Shown here: positions 1 to 12,089 of the stretch, piece by piece
Layout: the number at the start of each line of letters is the position of its first letter
Numbering within the stretch: position 1 is the first letter of the stretch
Source of the DNA: Punica granatum
Taxonomy: Eukaryota > Streptophyta > Magnoliopsida > Myrtales > Lythraceae
Direction of reading: 5' to 3'
Assembly (NCBI RefSeq): GCF_007655135.1
Contig: NC_045134.1
Coordinates: 18,686,568 to 18,750,567 of the forward strand
DNA: 64,000 bases
Notes under the pieces: generated by a model
What the model was told of the DNA's origin: nothing
The model's database searches: none
The model's input: the letters and a program-made list of their open reading frames with translations, nothing else
Program-made: the position numbers and the translations under genes

Positions 1-99
1 TGCTTTTCTTTATCTCTCATAAAACCCATGAAATTATTGGTATTCTAATTCTTTGCATATCAAACTTTCATTTGAGTTGTTGTTCCTTTTAACTATTAG

Positions 100-206
100 G
101 TTGTGTGCATTCAGAGGCGAGAAATTCCTATTGTTGATGCCAGGTATTGATACTTTCTCTTTGTCGTAGTTCCCTTTGTCAGCACTACCGGAAAAGCCTG
201 TGGATG

Positions 207-296
<90 letters not shown>

Positions 297-3200
297 CCCC
301 CCCCCCCCTCCTGGACTTCTAAATCAGTGCTTACCCCATTTGTTTGAAGTACCTGTGCCTTATGTTTTAGACTGATCGTTCTTCATTTTGGACATCCATG
401 GCTTTTGTGTTACATATGCTAAGATGAAAGTGATAGCTCAAGTATGGGCCTCATTAAGTTGGTGTTTATGTATGGGATGAAGAAGCTCATTAGCCGGTGT
501 CACACTAGAAGTAACTTGCTTGAGATGTATTACTACATGTTTTCTGCTGAGAATGATTCATGTGTTACAGAGGATGGTAGAGAGTGGCTGATAATATTTT
601 AGATACAAGTGGAAGATGACTCATCCGCTAAGTTGGTTGTCGAGGTGGAGAGAGTGCATATCATCAAGTATATTCTCGTGAAAGTAATATATGATTTTGG
701 ACACCTTGCAGTATATTGAGAAAATTTTCTTTATTCAAACTTATCTGCAGATAGTTGCTATATGATCTGATAACTTTTTATCAGTGGGAAATATTGTCTG
801 GTTTGACTTTTTAGGCGGTATCATCTTGCTTCAGGGCATTGAAATTTGAAAGAGACACCGAGCTCCTTGTGTCCTAAATGATGTTCTCTACCATTGTCAT
901 TGTAAGCTTTCTCTGTTACTGTGATGGATTGTGTGATGCTATATTCTGTTAATGTAGGTGCATGGATGAGATATATGATGCTTTGGCTGAACATCTTGTT
1001 CCCACAGCAGCAGATGCAGTGAATTCCAGTTCAAAGTGAGTTTTAGCTTGTGAGTTCGATTTTCACAGGGTTAATATTAAAATCACACGTGCTAGTACTT
1101 TTATTACATAGAAAATGCTAAATTTACAGCTTAAAAACTTATATTTGCTTTCTTTGATCTTCTTTTTCCTGCAACTACTCTTTGCAGGCTATTATTATTG
1201 CCTGTGAAGAGAAAAAAACTACTTATGATTAGGAATCACTTTTCTTTTTCTCTTTTTTTGTTTTTTTTTGTTTTTTAACACTCCCTGTTTCCCGTTCACA
1301 GCTGCACTAACACTCACCCTGCATTGTGAACTGCACTAACACTCACCCTGCATTTTACAAATTATACCTGTCTTCCTTTCTTATTTTGTTGTTTTTACTG
1401 CCACTTTCCTATGGCTATGTTTTATAACAATTTTTATGTTATTTTGATGCATTGGATTTTTAAAGAATAGAACAGTCAAAGCATTCATGCATTTTGAGTA
1501 CTTGGTATATAACATTCTTGTAAATGTTACTCTTGTTGCGATTACCATGCATTGCGCACTTTTTTACTCTCACATAGCTATCCATTCATGATGGTAGTGT
1601 AGGCATATAGTTGGTTTGGCTGGTCCTCCTGGTGCAGGAAAGAGCACTTTAGCATCAGAAGTAGTGCAAAGGATAAATAGATTATGGCCCCAAAAGGTTG
1701 GTCCATTTGATTCTCAAGTGGAGCCTGCAGATGTAGCTACAGTCCTTCCAATGGATGGCTTCCATTTGTATCGATCTCAGTTAGATGCAATGGAGGTAAA
1801 TATCCGTGTCTCTCTCATTCTCGCGTGCACTTACTCAAATTGAAGCTTCTTTAACACTATTATACTCTAATTCCATGGTTGTAATATTTCCCTTAGATCT
1901 TTTGTTAGTGTTCACTTTTAATTGTCAATTCTCCCAATGCTACCCAGAATAGTCTTCATATACGCATTAGTTCAATAATAATTGGTTTTTATGTGGCCAG
2001 GTAATTGTGCGTTTGGCCTGACTTAGTTTGGGATAAGGAAACACTATGATATGCATTAGGAAATTATGTGCTCTAGGCATTTAAGTTGAGTAGTTTCGAT
2101 TGTTAATGGCTACAAAATACAGTCACTTTCTATCTGTGATTAGTTCTTGATTATGGAATATAGTGTTCTCCTAGCTCTTATCCTTCTCTATTTGTCCTTT
2201 TGATTTTATCTCTTCACCGGCAGCTTGTACATTTTTTCTTGCTATTCTCTGTCCGTCGCTTGCTGGCATCGTGTAATGCCTAAGTTGATGCTGATGAAGG
2301 AGACGTAGTTGCAGTTGCTTTTCTGCTTATAAAAGTAGAACATAATGGTGTATGGTTTCTACATAGATCCAATTTCTTTTCCACTAAAGTGTCTTGTGGT
2401 CTTCTCAAATGTTATTTGTTAGCGAAGTGCTTCAACGAGTTTAACCAAAATATAAGTATTTTGAATCATTCTGCACCATACTTTCCAGTAATTCTATCTG
2501 GTGGTTTGATACTTTTTTGAAAGATTTAGTAGCCAAGTTGTAAATTTACTGACATTTGGAAAATTTTCTATCTGGTGGTTTGTAAAATTTTCCCTGGAGT
2601 GCCTATTCTGACTTTTTGTTCATTAATTTAGAATCCTGAAGAAGCTCATGCTAGAAGAGGAGGTGAGTTTCTTGCTTCACTTTTTAGTACTATTTACTCA
2701 GTGGACTGATTGTCCCTTCTGTTTACTCATCAGCTCCATGGACATTTGATCCGATGCTCTTACTTCAATGTCTCCAAAACCTGAGGTCTCAGGTGAGTCA
2801 ATACTTCTGTCCATGATTCATGTCAAAATAAGTGATTGGTTCTCTTGATTACCTGACTGTTACATACTTTCTATGGTGCTTATATATATGGTAAGCACAC
2901 TCATCTCCACATTTTTGGCACTAATACCAACTTAAACGTGATATGTCCTATCCTGTACTTACAGGGGTCAGTCTATGCACCATCATTTGACCATGGTGTT
3001 GGAGATCCTGTTGAAGCTGATATCTTCATAGGCATTCAGTAAGTAGTTTTCATAATTTTATTTTTGGGTATATGTCTAGGCAACTTCAAGGGGATTTAAG
3101 ATAGAGTTTTAATGAGACAAGCACCAATATACGTAAATAGCTTGGAAATAGGCATTCAACCAATCAGGGGATTTATGTTCTGCAGTAAATATGTAATTTT

Positions 3201-6200
3201 TCTGCAGGCATAAGATTGTTCTAGTGGAAGGAAACTATCTTTTTCTGGAGGACGGGGTCTGGAAGGAAGTGTCATCCATCTTCGATGCTAAGTGGTAAGG
3301 CCTTTTTGCTTGTCTATTTACCTTCATGCAGTCTGCATTTAGTCAAGGCATTTAGACTGCATTTAGAAACCGTGTATGGATGAGATGTAAAAGGTGGATC
3401 AGACATTTTCAGATCCCAAAATTTTATGATACCCTTGTAGCAGTTTGGAGTATCATAGGATAAGCTCCTTGGGTTTAGCATATCCTATCTTGTGTGTATT
3501 TGGTGAAGGCATTGCTATGGACGGAATTTGGCAGCAAAATGGCAATTTTACTCCTTATATAATTGATATTACACCAGAAGTAATCTCAATGAGGAATTAT
3601 ACCACTGTCATGATGGATATTGACTTTTCAATCATGAATGTACACATCATAAGTAAAAGCTAGTAATATTAACTTTAGTCAAAAATTTTATGGCAGAGTA
3701 CTTACGATGGGTGATGCATCTCGGAAGATAAAAATAAAAAATAAAATAAAAATGATATAAGAGCAAAAGAAACTTCCTAGTAAAAGTCATGAGTAGGATG
3801 AGTCCAAAAGCATAGAGCATCAAAGGATCTTGTGGGTTGCTTGAATTGCTTCACTTTCACATCAATCAGTTCGATAACCAAACAACAAAGACAACTAAAC
3901 TATTCCTGGTTTTATTACAACTACGTAGACCAAAATAACACTTAATGATCCAATGTGGTCACTAAAATCAAGTTGGCAATAATCAAACCAATTCATCACT
4001 CACTAGAAGCAAGATTTAGCCAAAAAGGTCAAGCGCCATAAACTTTACTCTTCTAAGTTATCACCAAGGATGCTCTTCCTTTTCTGTGAAGATTAATTCA
4101 CAAAGTTACTGCCAACCTAGACCGGGATAAGAACCAGCCGTAAACCATATCGACAACTTAAGCAACCATTAGTATACCATTAACCCATGATGTTATATGA
4201 TTTTTTTTTCACAGCATCAACAATATTCAAGAGGAGTGTATTGTCTTGACAAGCCAATTACGGATTTCCCTTTTCTTCTCCTACTCCTCTGTTGAGTAAT
4301 AACAGTGTCACTCTCATTGACACCGGCCCAATAATTAAAGTTTGATCAATTTAACCCAAGTCCTTGCCCTTATCCTACATGGATCATCACGCACTTTAGT
4401 TTCTAGAAAAACCAGAACTGGCTTCAGTGCCTCCCATCAATTTTTCTTTAATGTTCAAGCGACTGAATAAATTAGCTTTGAAGAGGTCTTCACCAAGATC
4501 TCCATAGGCATGATCCTTGCAAAATTATATTGACTGGTCTACCATTAAAAAGAAGTGATTTACATATTACAAAGACTTAATAATTATCTTTTTCCCCTAG
4601 ATATGTACAGGGAGCCTCTTGCTGTCCCTTTAAGGGATAGTAAATTTTTTGGAAAGGGATAATAAATCATTCTCGGAATGTGGTCAACTTTCGTATGTAT
4701 TTTGAATATACTGTGCTAGAGAAACTATGACTGACCCCTGTAAGCTAATGCTAAAACTAGTCAAGTAAAAACTTTCATGGAGGCATGAAGCAGCATACTA
4801 GAATCCAAATTTGAAGTTTATCCACTGCTCCACATAGGAAGAGGGCAAGTTTGAGAATTGATTGGTTTGTCTGTTGGTGTCGAGATAGTGCAATCTCTTT
4901 CAGTTCACTTTGAGGATTATGTGTCAGAAGTATTGGACAGAGTTATCAGCCACGTGATAGTTGGCTGAGATAACATTGGTTTGTTGAGATATGATATGCT
5001 CCTATTGAGTGATCTTCCCTGTGCAAGGAACATCCTGGGTTTGAGAATGATATAAATTGGATATGTTTATGATATGCTTAAGTTGGTGAATGAGGATGAT
5101 GGGTCACTGTTGTGTTCGGCAAGTCTCAGATCGATTTATGCTGGGGCTATGAATTGACCTGCATTAAAGAGAATTGAGTTATAGACTAGCAAAAAATTGA
5201 AAAAAATAATAATAATAAAGTTACATTTGTAGGGGAGATTGGAATAAATAGAAAGGAGTAAGCATTTCTTCCATTCCATCTCTTCATTTGGTTGCACTTT
5301 TGAGAGTTATAATGAGCATTCCATTGAATGACCTTGTTTCTTCATCTTGATGGAATGAACCATCCTTAGCAAAAATTTAGGAATGCTCATTTCACCTTTT
5401 CAACAAATTAAATAAGAAAAATCTAGATTGTTTTCCTCCTTCAATTGCTTAGGATATAATCTTGGTAATAGGTCCATCTTTAATTACGTTCCATCAAGTT
5501 TTCAAGGTTAAACGTAGAACTCTTATCATTTTTTCTCAGTGCCAGAACATTCTTACATGCCAAATGTGACTCCAGGTTATCGAGCTCTTGACCATTTTGA
5601 TTACATCTTGCTTCCATTATTTGACTCATGTTGGCATACTTGGTTTTACTTGGGCAACACTTAATGGAAAAGTATTACTTTGGTGTAAAAGTAGCTGTAG
5701 TCAGGATTTGGATATTTTATGTTAATTCATGGTGAATACATCATGTTGAAATGAAATAGCATTTCCATTATCCTAATTCCAATGAGTTCCTTCATTCTCT
5801 CCTACTGTTGACCTCATTAGGTTTATTGCTTTTATTAAGGTTCAACTTTTGTTCTATCAATTTTACTGTTGGGTCATTTTCATGCACAATTTTAGGACTT
5901 TATATATGTGATGACGACTTTATTCAGGTTCAACTATGAGGAAAAGTTACTGTTCACTTTGAGTCTATAATCATGGCTCAATTTATGATATTTAGCTTAG
6001 GGGTATAACTCTTAGAGTTGGAATGGAAAGGCACAGTTGAAGCACAAAGATTATAATCTGTAATGCTTGGCTGCAAAGCCTGTTTAGACCGATGCCTTCC
6101 AAACAATGAACATGATGAGATATGATAGTAGAAACTAGCGTATGTAATCAGACATTAGAATGCCCTTGATCATAAATTATTTTCAATCCATCCTTCACGA

Positions 6201-7177
6201 TCTTATCCAACTGGCAATACAGAGCAGTCTTATCGATGTAATTATAACTTTAATTCTTTAGAAAGAGCAAGATCCCATAAATTGGAGGGACTGTGTGTTA
6301 TCTTCAACAAGTCTAGGTACCTTTATTGCTTCTCTGGTGGGGTCTGTCTCAGCTCCTCCAGCTATAATTTTGAAACAACTTGACTGGTTTCTGAAATTGC
6401 ATTACTGTCAATTTAACTATGATTTAAGGGGGAAAAGGATTAGTTGTAGAGAGGCCTTTTTACCAAATAAAGCCTGTTGTGAAGGTGCAACAGCATTAGT
6501 TCTACTATGCAAAAGAAATTTCTTATATGATAAACTAATCTCGAGTATCTCTTCATCGAGGAAAAGAATGAATCGAAAGTAAGAGGTTGTGATAACTTCT
6601 TACTTAGGCCAAGTATGTCTTGTCAGATAGGGACTATGAACAGGTCCAATACACAAAATAGTGCCAGAATATCAACTGCTATATGCTCTGAGAAGAGCTT
6701 GTGATTATTACCCATGTTCTTTTTGCTCGAGATTGTGGAAGCATGATGAACTCTGTCATCATTATCAATTCTTTGACAGTCTTGTATACCTTGATAAAAT
6801 TCACATCAACTCTCATTTGATCCTTTCTTGAAGGTTCATTGATGTTGACATCGACAAGGCAATGCAACGGGTCCTAAAAAGGCATATTTCAACTGGTATA
6901 TTCCTGTAATTTGATTACTAGGTTTTTGTAAATCAAACTTGGAGGTCTAATTCAATTGCTTTGTGGTCTTTGATTTATAGGAAAGCCTCCAGATGTTGCT
7001 AAATGGCGGGTATGGTTCTCTATCCCGAGTTAATTACTCTATTTTTCCTCTGAAAACTAGTAGCTTCAAGTAATTTAACTTATGGTGCAGATAGAGCACA
7101 ATGATCGTCCCAACGCGGAGCTTATCATGAAATCAAAGAAAAATGCAGACTTAATAATCAGGTCAATCGACATGTAA
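100..7177 (+). CDS. P-loop kinase of the phosphoribulokinase/uridine kinase fold, 3' part
   Basis: This is the last 247 codons of a gene whose 5' end lies before the window. Exons by eye: 100-143, 958-1035, 1603-1795, 2632-2662, 2734-2792, 2965-3038, 3208-3294, 6834-6895, 6981-7009 and 7091-7177, all with GT-AG introns and matching phases. Seen in the visible protein: a Walker A motif GPPGAGKST at residues 48-56; PMDGFHLYRSQLD around residue 92, the substrate-loop signature of bacterial YggC-like and plant putative uridine kinases; ARRGAPWTF; and VLVEGNYLFLE near residue 165, a hydrophobic beta strand ending in the acidic E-G-N motif. The layout matches the plant family of Arabidopsis At1g03030. 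By family, it should phosphorylate a nucleoside or small sugar-like substrate with ATP; the true substrate is not known to me. The intron at 3295-6833 is unusually long. The fold and gene model are well supported, the substrate is not. Confidence 0.9.
209..308. repeat. (CT)n followed by a very long poly-C tract
   Basis: About 16 CT units run directly into cytosines from 241 to 308, broken only by one G at 296. The tract lies in the intron between kinase exons 100-143 and 958-1035, so it does not alter the protein. The open frame across it gives only Ser-Leu and Pro repeats and is not a gene. Confidence 0.97.
3295..6833. other. 3.5-kb intron of the kinase gene
   Basis: This interval separates two coding exons that join in phase, with a split Trp codon completed at 6834. 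It is AT-rich with scattered stops in all frames. The longest open stretches (3445-3663 and 6295-6582 on +) show no recognisable domain. Its size compared with the other introns suggests old insertions, but I could not find terminal repeats or a target duplication. Confidence 0.7.
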
Positions 7178-9803
7178 ACATGAACTGTGGTTGTCTGCTG
7201 TAGTTGAGGGCGTAAAATGGCATGCCCAAGGTGAGTCGATTGTCACAACTATTTGTTGAGCATATATGTATATACTTTTGCACATATGAATCACAATTAA
7301 AGGATATTGTTGAAGTGTGTCCTTGTAATAATGGAATCTTATTGTGTTCTTGAGAGCAAGAGTTTATGCCTACTAAATGAACAGAGTGTCCATTGGCTCT
7401 AACTTCAGCTTTGTGACAACAATGTCCAATTTTTCTCTTTTTGCCGGAACAAAATCAGTAAAAATTGTACATTTGCCTCAAAAGTTTCTTTATATGTTCT
7501 GACAAGTCTGTCCTTTAGCCTCGACCGCCCAAACAAACTGGACCTCATTGGGTCATTTATATGCTCAAGGCCAGTCATATTGGATGACTGAACACGATTT
7601 ATCCTGGCTTGGCTAGCAGAGCTCGGAGTTTAGGTGAGTGCGGTTAAGAATGAGAGCATTATTGTAAGAGGTATAAGCTCTGATACTTCATTGTTCTCTT
7701 TCTAGATCTCGCATTTTTTAACCAGAACATTTTTAAAGGGATCTCTTCTTGTTGCTTGATCATGTCGAACAATATGTCGAAGAAGAATAAAATAAATGCA
7801 AAAGCATTAATATATGTTTTATAAGCATGTACATGATCATGTTCGCCTCATCCCACAAATCATGAAACACTTTTAGCAAAACAATTAAAAAAAAAGGAAT
7901 TATCAATAATAATTCGATGGAAGCAGCAATAATATACTATTGAGTCTTGAACTAATGGGAAATATAAATTAGATTTAACTTCTGCCATATCATTTCTTAC
8001 AATCTTTGTAAAGCATTGGGTAAAAATTGCTTGGTTCAAATGTTAAGCAGTGCACGCTCATATATTACATAACGATTATTACACTCTCATAAACTGAAAG
8101 ACAGGGTCCGGCGAGTTCAGGAATGTTGTGATCATGTGGTTTGATCAAGTACTTTATATGTAGCTTTTCTAGTAGTTTTACTAATATACTACTATGTTCT
8201 CATTATATGAACTCTCATAGATTTATTTATTATAAATATAATATCATTTACAAATTTTACGATAATTTTAAAGTAATTATTTTATTTATAAATTTGCAGT
8301 TACTCGATCAAATCGAGTGAACCTCACCATACCCCTTAAAGCTATTATTGCTACTGATCCGACTAGTAATGGCCCAGTTAAGTAATCCAATTTCAAATTT
8401 TTGGAAATATATATAATAAAATTCACTCGAGACACAATAAATACATAATTAATCTACCAACTTAAATGGTAATTATAACAAATAAACATTAAAATGGATA
8501 TTAATATAAGGCCTTAAAATGGATATTAATATAAGGCCTTTATTCAATTACCAGTAATGAATTTACCATATCTATAGGATGTTTTGAAAAACTTATGGCT
8601 AAAAAAAGTAATAAAATTAAATATTTAAGAGGGAATCAATCACCAAGAGGAAAGTTCACTGTCCCACTCAACACAAAGGAGAGACAAGTAAATACGACTA
8701 AAGTTGTTACGATGCCCTCGGGGCTCACTGGTTTCGACCCGTACATCTCCGCACTCAGAGGGGAGCCACCTGTATATGTATTGACCTAAACACAAAGGAT
8801 ATATATGCATTTAATCACTAGAAATCCTCTCCTTTTGGAACTGCATGATCTGATGCACATAGCATGTTATGAAGAAGACCGAGCAAACACTACCATATGG
8901 AATTTATGTTTGAAGTCCTAATCATATAATATGATGTAGAAATGGGATCAGAAGAAGGAACCTTCGGACGTGTTTTATCCAAGAAACTCGACTGGAGCAT
9001 CATCATCATTAATTGATCAGCAATTCATTCTAATAATATTACACAGCATAACTAGAAGATGCATGAATATTTATGCTTCTAACTATGAAAAGCTCATCTT
9101 TTTTACACGTAAATAAAGTCAAATTACTCTATATTATTAGAATCAATTGCTGATCACATCACATGCATATTTATGAGTCTCTGTACCTTACCTTCTCAAC
9201 CTTTTGAATAAAAGTGCATATCCATATAAAGAGCTCATAGTATCATGTCCATCGATAAACAAATTAATTTGATAGACATATTACCGAGACATTGTCTCTT
9301 ACTGTCTATATATATGAGCTTGTGTGCAACACAAACTAAACTGATCAACGGATGCAATGACTGGCTCAAGGAGCAAGTAAAATCAGTCGCAAAAGCCAGT
9401 TTCTACTCTATCATCAAAGGTAAGACTCCATATAGAGCATCAAAAAGTAACAAATCATTGAAAAATTTAACTGTCAAGCTCAAGAACTCACAGGAACTCA
9501 GTTCCTGCAATCGTTGCCTCGGTTTCCTGGACACAATGAGGCACAACGGGCTTCTTTTAATCATCACAATAAGCTCCCTGCAATCAAGAAAATCATCAGG
9601 CACCTCAAAGGGAGCTTCATTGACCAAAATCAAGAAAAGTAATCAGGGTATCATAGATTCCTCCTACATATTAAGGTAAAGCAGATATAGACGTTTTGCT
9701 TTATCATCAGATCAGATTCAATCATTTGTCTCCATTGAATAAATGATAGCGCAGTAGACTAACCTTTGAGTCATTTTCCTCCCACCAAAAATTATCAAAA
9801 GGA
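7178..9803. other. Intergenic region between the kinase and PPR genes
   Basis: AT-rich sequence holding the 3' UTR of the kinase and the 3' side of the PPR gene, which face each other. A near-perfect 27-bp tandem duplication (ttaaaatggatattaatata core) lies at 8487-8540, and a foldback element lies at 9014-9156. Open frames at 8595-8789 (+), 9245-9679 (+) and 9403-9633 (-) encode nothing I recognise. The last two overlap on opposite strands, so at most one could be real. Confidence 0.6.
9014..9156. repeat. Nested foldback (MITE-like inverted repeat)
   Basis: The first 26 bases, beginning tgatcagcaatt, are repeated inverted at 9131-9156 with one mismatch. Inside, about 9048-9088 forms a second, less perfect inverted repeat (cataactagaag against cttctaactatg). 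No target duplication could be fixed. It could be a small non-autonomous transposon or, less likely, a hairpin RNA gene. Confidence 0.6.
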
Positions 9804-12089
9804 TTACCAATAATCTTTGCATGAGCAATCCCCATCTTCAAAATGGTGGAACCGCTTGGCATCCCGCATTACAATTTTTCTTCCGACGAGCTTTGACATG
9901 AATTTCAGTGCATTATGACAATCCGGGCAAACTCGAAGATTCTTAATGATCCGAATCATGGATCGGGCTGGGGTGTCGAGAAGCCCTCGAGAAAAGGCAA
10001 GCCTCTCACTGTGAGCAAGGAGCGCATCCTCTTTACTCTCCTGGTCTACGTCGTGCAACACGCATTTTGTTTCAGGAACATAACCTGCCTCCTTCATGTG
10101 TACCCTCAACCTCCTTAGCTGTGCATAAAGTTGGTCTGTCATAGGATGAGAAGTGTCCCCTGCTCGATATTCATGAATCATGCTCCTAGCCGCTAAGATG
10201 TCCTTCTTTGCTGCTTTCTTCTTCTCTTCCTCTTTGGCCATCTCTAACTTGTTCACAGGCACGAGCCCTGACCTCGACTGCTCATTCAGGCGCAATGGGT
10301 CCAACTCCCCAATGATTTCGGCACACCGATCGCCAAGCTCTCTCTCTCCATGGATTCTACAGAGGTTCAGCAAAGTCTCCCACACCTCAATGCTCGGCTG
10401 AAAAGGCATTCTCTCAATGAACTCTAAGGCTTCATCCAAATGCCCAATTCTACCTAACATGTCCACTACACTCGCATAGTGTTCCATAGAGGGAATGATG
10501 CCATAATCTTTGGCCAAAGACTCAAAGTGCAACATCCCCTCATGCGCATCACCCACAACACCACAAGCAAAGAATACCGAAATAAACATTTGCCCATCAG
10601 GTTTAAATCCTGCTTCTTTAAATTTTGTGAAGATATCAATAGCTTCTTCTCCGAGGCCATTCTTTGCTAGCCCTGCGATCATGGTGTCCCAGGTAGTCAA
10701 GTTGCGCTCCCCCATCTTGTCGAATACCGCAAATGCTTCCTCTATGGAACCACATTTTAAGTACATCACCAAGATTCGGTTGTACATATAGACACTGACA
10801 GGGGATATGCATCGCATGATGTGCTCGTTGACTGCTTTGGCTTCTTTGATAGCTTCATTATCCCCGCAAAGCTGCATCAACTGCACATAGCGAGGCAAAT
10901 CCAACAGAATATGATTGCTTTCCAGTAATGTCAGAACTTCCACCACTTCCTTAACTTTTCCTTCTCTGCACAATACATCAAACTCCTCGATAGAACCTAC
11001 ATAGCCGGTACTTTCGGGACCAGAAGATTCCTCTTTTGATTGAGAACCGTTCACGGCTTGAGGAGAGATCGAACCACTTTGAGTATAATTTGGGTTCATC
11101 TGACATTGCCCATGATAAGGGCTTTGCTGGCTCATATTATGGTTGTCTTGAACATTACCACTATTCCATATGCTTTGACCAATATTTTCTTGGGGTCTAG
11201 CAAGATTATGCGGGTGATTTCCGACACGTTCCTGCAAGGTCGACGGCAGGCCCTGGGGATAGAAGCTATTTGGTCTAGGACTTGCGTCACTAAACCCCTG
11301 ACCATGGCTATTGCCCGGAGAATACATGCTTTGCCCGTGCCCGATGCTCGGAACCTGACCAGTGCTCTGAAAATTACTGCTCTTTGCAACATCATTATAA
11401 TGTCGTAAATGCCCAACATTCTGATTTTGATAGCTATCTGCATATCCACTTAGGTTAACTGTGCTCGGCTGAGTCCGGTTGTTGAAGCCCCCAGTCGAAA
11501 CCCCACTCTGATAGCCATTTGCATATCCATTCACGTTAACTGCACTCGGTGGAGACCCATTTTCAAAACTCCCAGCAGACGCCCTGCTCTGATTCTGTTG
11601 AAACCCCCTAGGTTTCTGCTCAAGACCCATCGAAGTCTGGCCACGAACTGCACTGGAGCTCTGCTGCAAATTACTAGAAAACTGGTCCCAAAACTTCGCA
11701 TTATCCCCTGCTCTTCTATTCTGATAATCACCGCCTCCATAGCTTTCTCTATAACCTCCAATTGAGTTATCACCAGACCCGCTCGAAGTGTAACCGCTAA
11801 AGTTCCCGTTTTGACCATCTGAGTGCCTCCCAAATCCACTTCTAGTGCTTACGCTCTGCTGAAAATCGCCAGGGGAGTTTTGGTAATCGGAGCAGACCCC
11901 GTCAGGGTTTTGAATATTGGCAGGCAAATCATCATTACAATAGCCATTTGCGCTGGGCGAATCCAATCTTTCAGCTGCAGTGCTGAGGTTTCTCAACGGA
12001 CTGAGGCACTTGATTGGATCCAAAGAACATACCTTGGAGATAGACTTGAGAGATTTCGCTGCTGCAAGAGTTGCTCTCTTTGAACTCAT
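9804..12089 (-). CDS. DYW-subclass pentatricopeptide repeat protein, MEF8/DYW2-type RNA editing factor
   Basis: An intronless 761-codon gene from ATG at 12089 to TAA at 9804-9806, typical of plant PPR genes. Residues 1-50 are rich in Ser, Lys, Arg and Ala with almost no acid, as in an organelle transit peptide. Residues about 55-365 are a low-complexity Gln/Asn/Ser/Gly/Tyr domain. A short PPR tract follows at about 370-590 (for example YMYNRILVMYLKCGSIEEAFAVF), then E-type sequence and a DYW domain. That domain keeps the deaminase zinc/catalytic signature HSE at 693-695 with CPDC at 721-724, the CSC pair at 755-757 and a C-terminal DYW. By family, such proteins deaminate C to U in mitochondrial or plastid RNA, alone or as a catalytic partner for PPR proteins lacking DYW. 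The few PPRs and long Q/N-rich N terminus fit the MEF8/MEF8S/DYW2 group; which member is uncertain. At 761 residues it seems long for that group. Confidence 0.93.
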   Translation of the reverse strand: MSSKRATLAAAKSLKSISKVCSLDPIKCLSPLRNLSTAAERLDSPSANGYCNDDLPANIQNPDGVCSDYQNSPGDFQQSVSTRSGFGRHSDGQNGNFSGYTSSGSGDNSIGGYRESYGGGDYQNRRAGDNAKFWDQFSSNLQQSSSAVRGQTSMGLEQKPRGFQQNQSRASAGSFENGSPPSAVNVNGYANGYQSGVSTGGFNNRTQPSTVNLSGYADSYQNQNVGHLRHYNDVAKSSNFQSTGQVPSIGHGQSMYSPGNSHGQGFSDASPRPNSFYPQGLPSTLQERVGNHPHNLARPQENIGQSIWNSGNVQDNHNMSQQSPYHGQCQMNPNYTQSGSISPQAVNGSQSKEESSGPESTGYVGSIEEFDVLCREGKVKEVVEVLTLLESNHILLDLPRYVQLMQLCGDNEAIKEAKAVNEHIMRCISPVSVYMYNRILVMYLKCGSIEEAFAVFDKMGERNLTTWDTMIAGLAKNGLGEEAIDIFTKFKEAGFKPDGQMFISVFFACGVVGDAHEGMLHFESLAKDYGIIPSMEHYASVVDMLGRIGHLDEALEFIERMPFQPSIEVWETLLNLCRIHGERELGDRCAEIIGELDPLRLNEQSRSGLVPVNKLEMAKEEEKKKAAKKDILAARSMIHEYRAGDTSHPMTDQLYAQLRRLRVHMKEAGYVPETKCVLHDVDQESKEDALLAHSERLAFSRGLLDTPARSMIRIIKNLRVCPDCHNALKFMSKLVGRKIVMRDAKRFHHFEDGDCSCKDYW
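11440..11601 (-). repeat. 81-bp in-frame tandem repeat in the PPR gene
   Basis: Two adjacent copies with an 81-bp period (gcatatcc anchors at 11440 and 11521) encode related 27-residue blocks containing NGYANGYQ and SGYADSYQ. They expand the Asn/Gly/Tyr-rich N-terminal domain of the PPR protein. Confidence 0.75.

Noticed and set aside
147..347. Open frame rich in Leu-Ser and Pro
   Set aside because: It is a translation of the CT and poly-C tracts inside an intron.
1302..1355. Two 28-bp direct repeats that might suggest a CRISPR-like or regulatory array
   Set aside because: Only two adjacent units in an intron of a plant gene: a simple tandem duplication.
9245..9679. 144-codon open frame and an overlapping antisense one
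   Set aside because: No recognisable motif, no codon bias and antisense overlap. Noted only as intergenic content.
10180..11839. Several open frames on both strands within the PPR gene
   Set aside because: They are other-frame readings of the 761-codon coding region, which alone carries PPR and DYW motifs.
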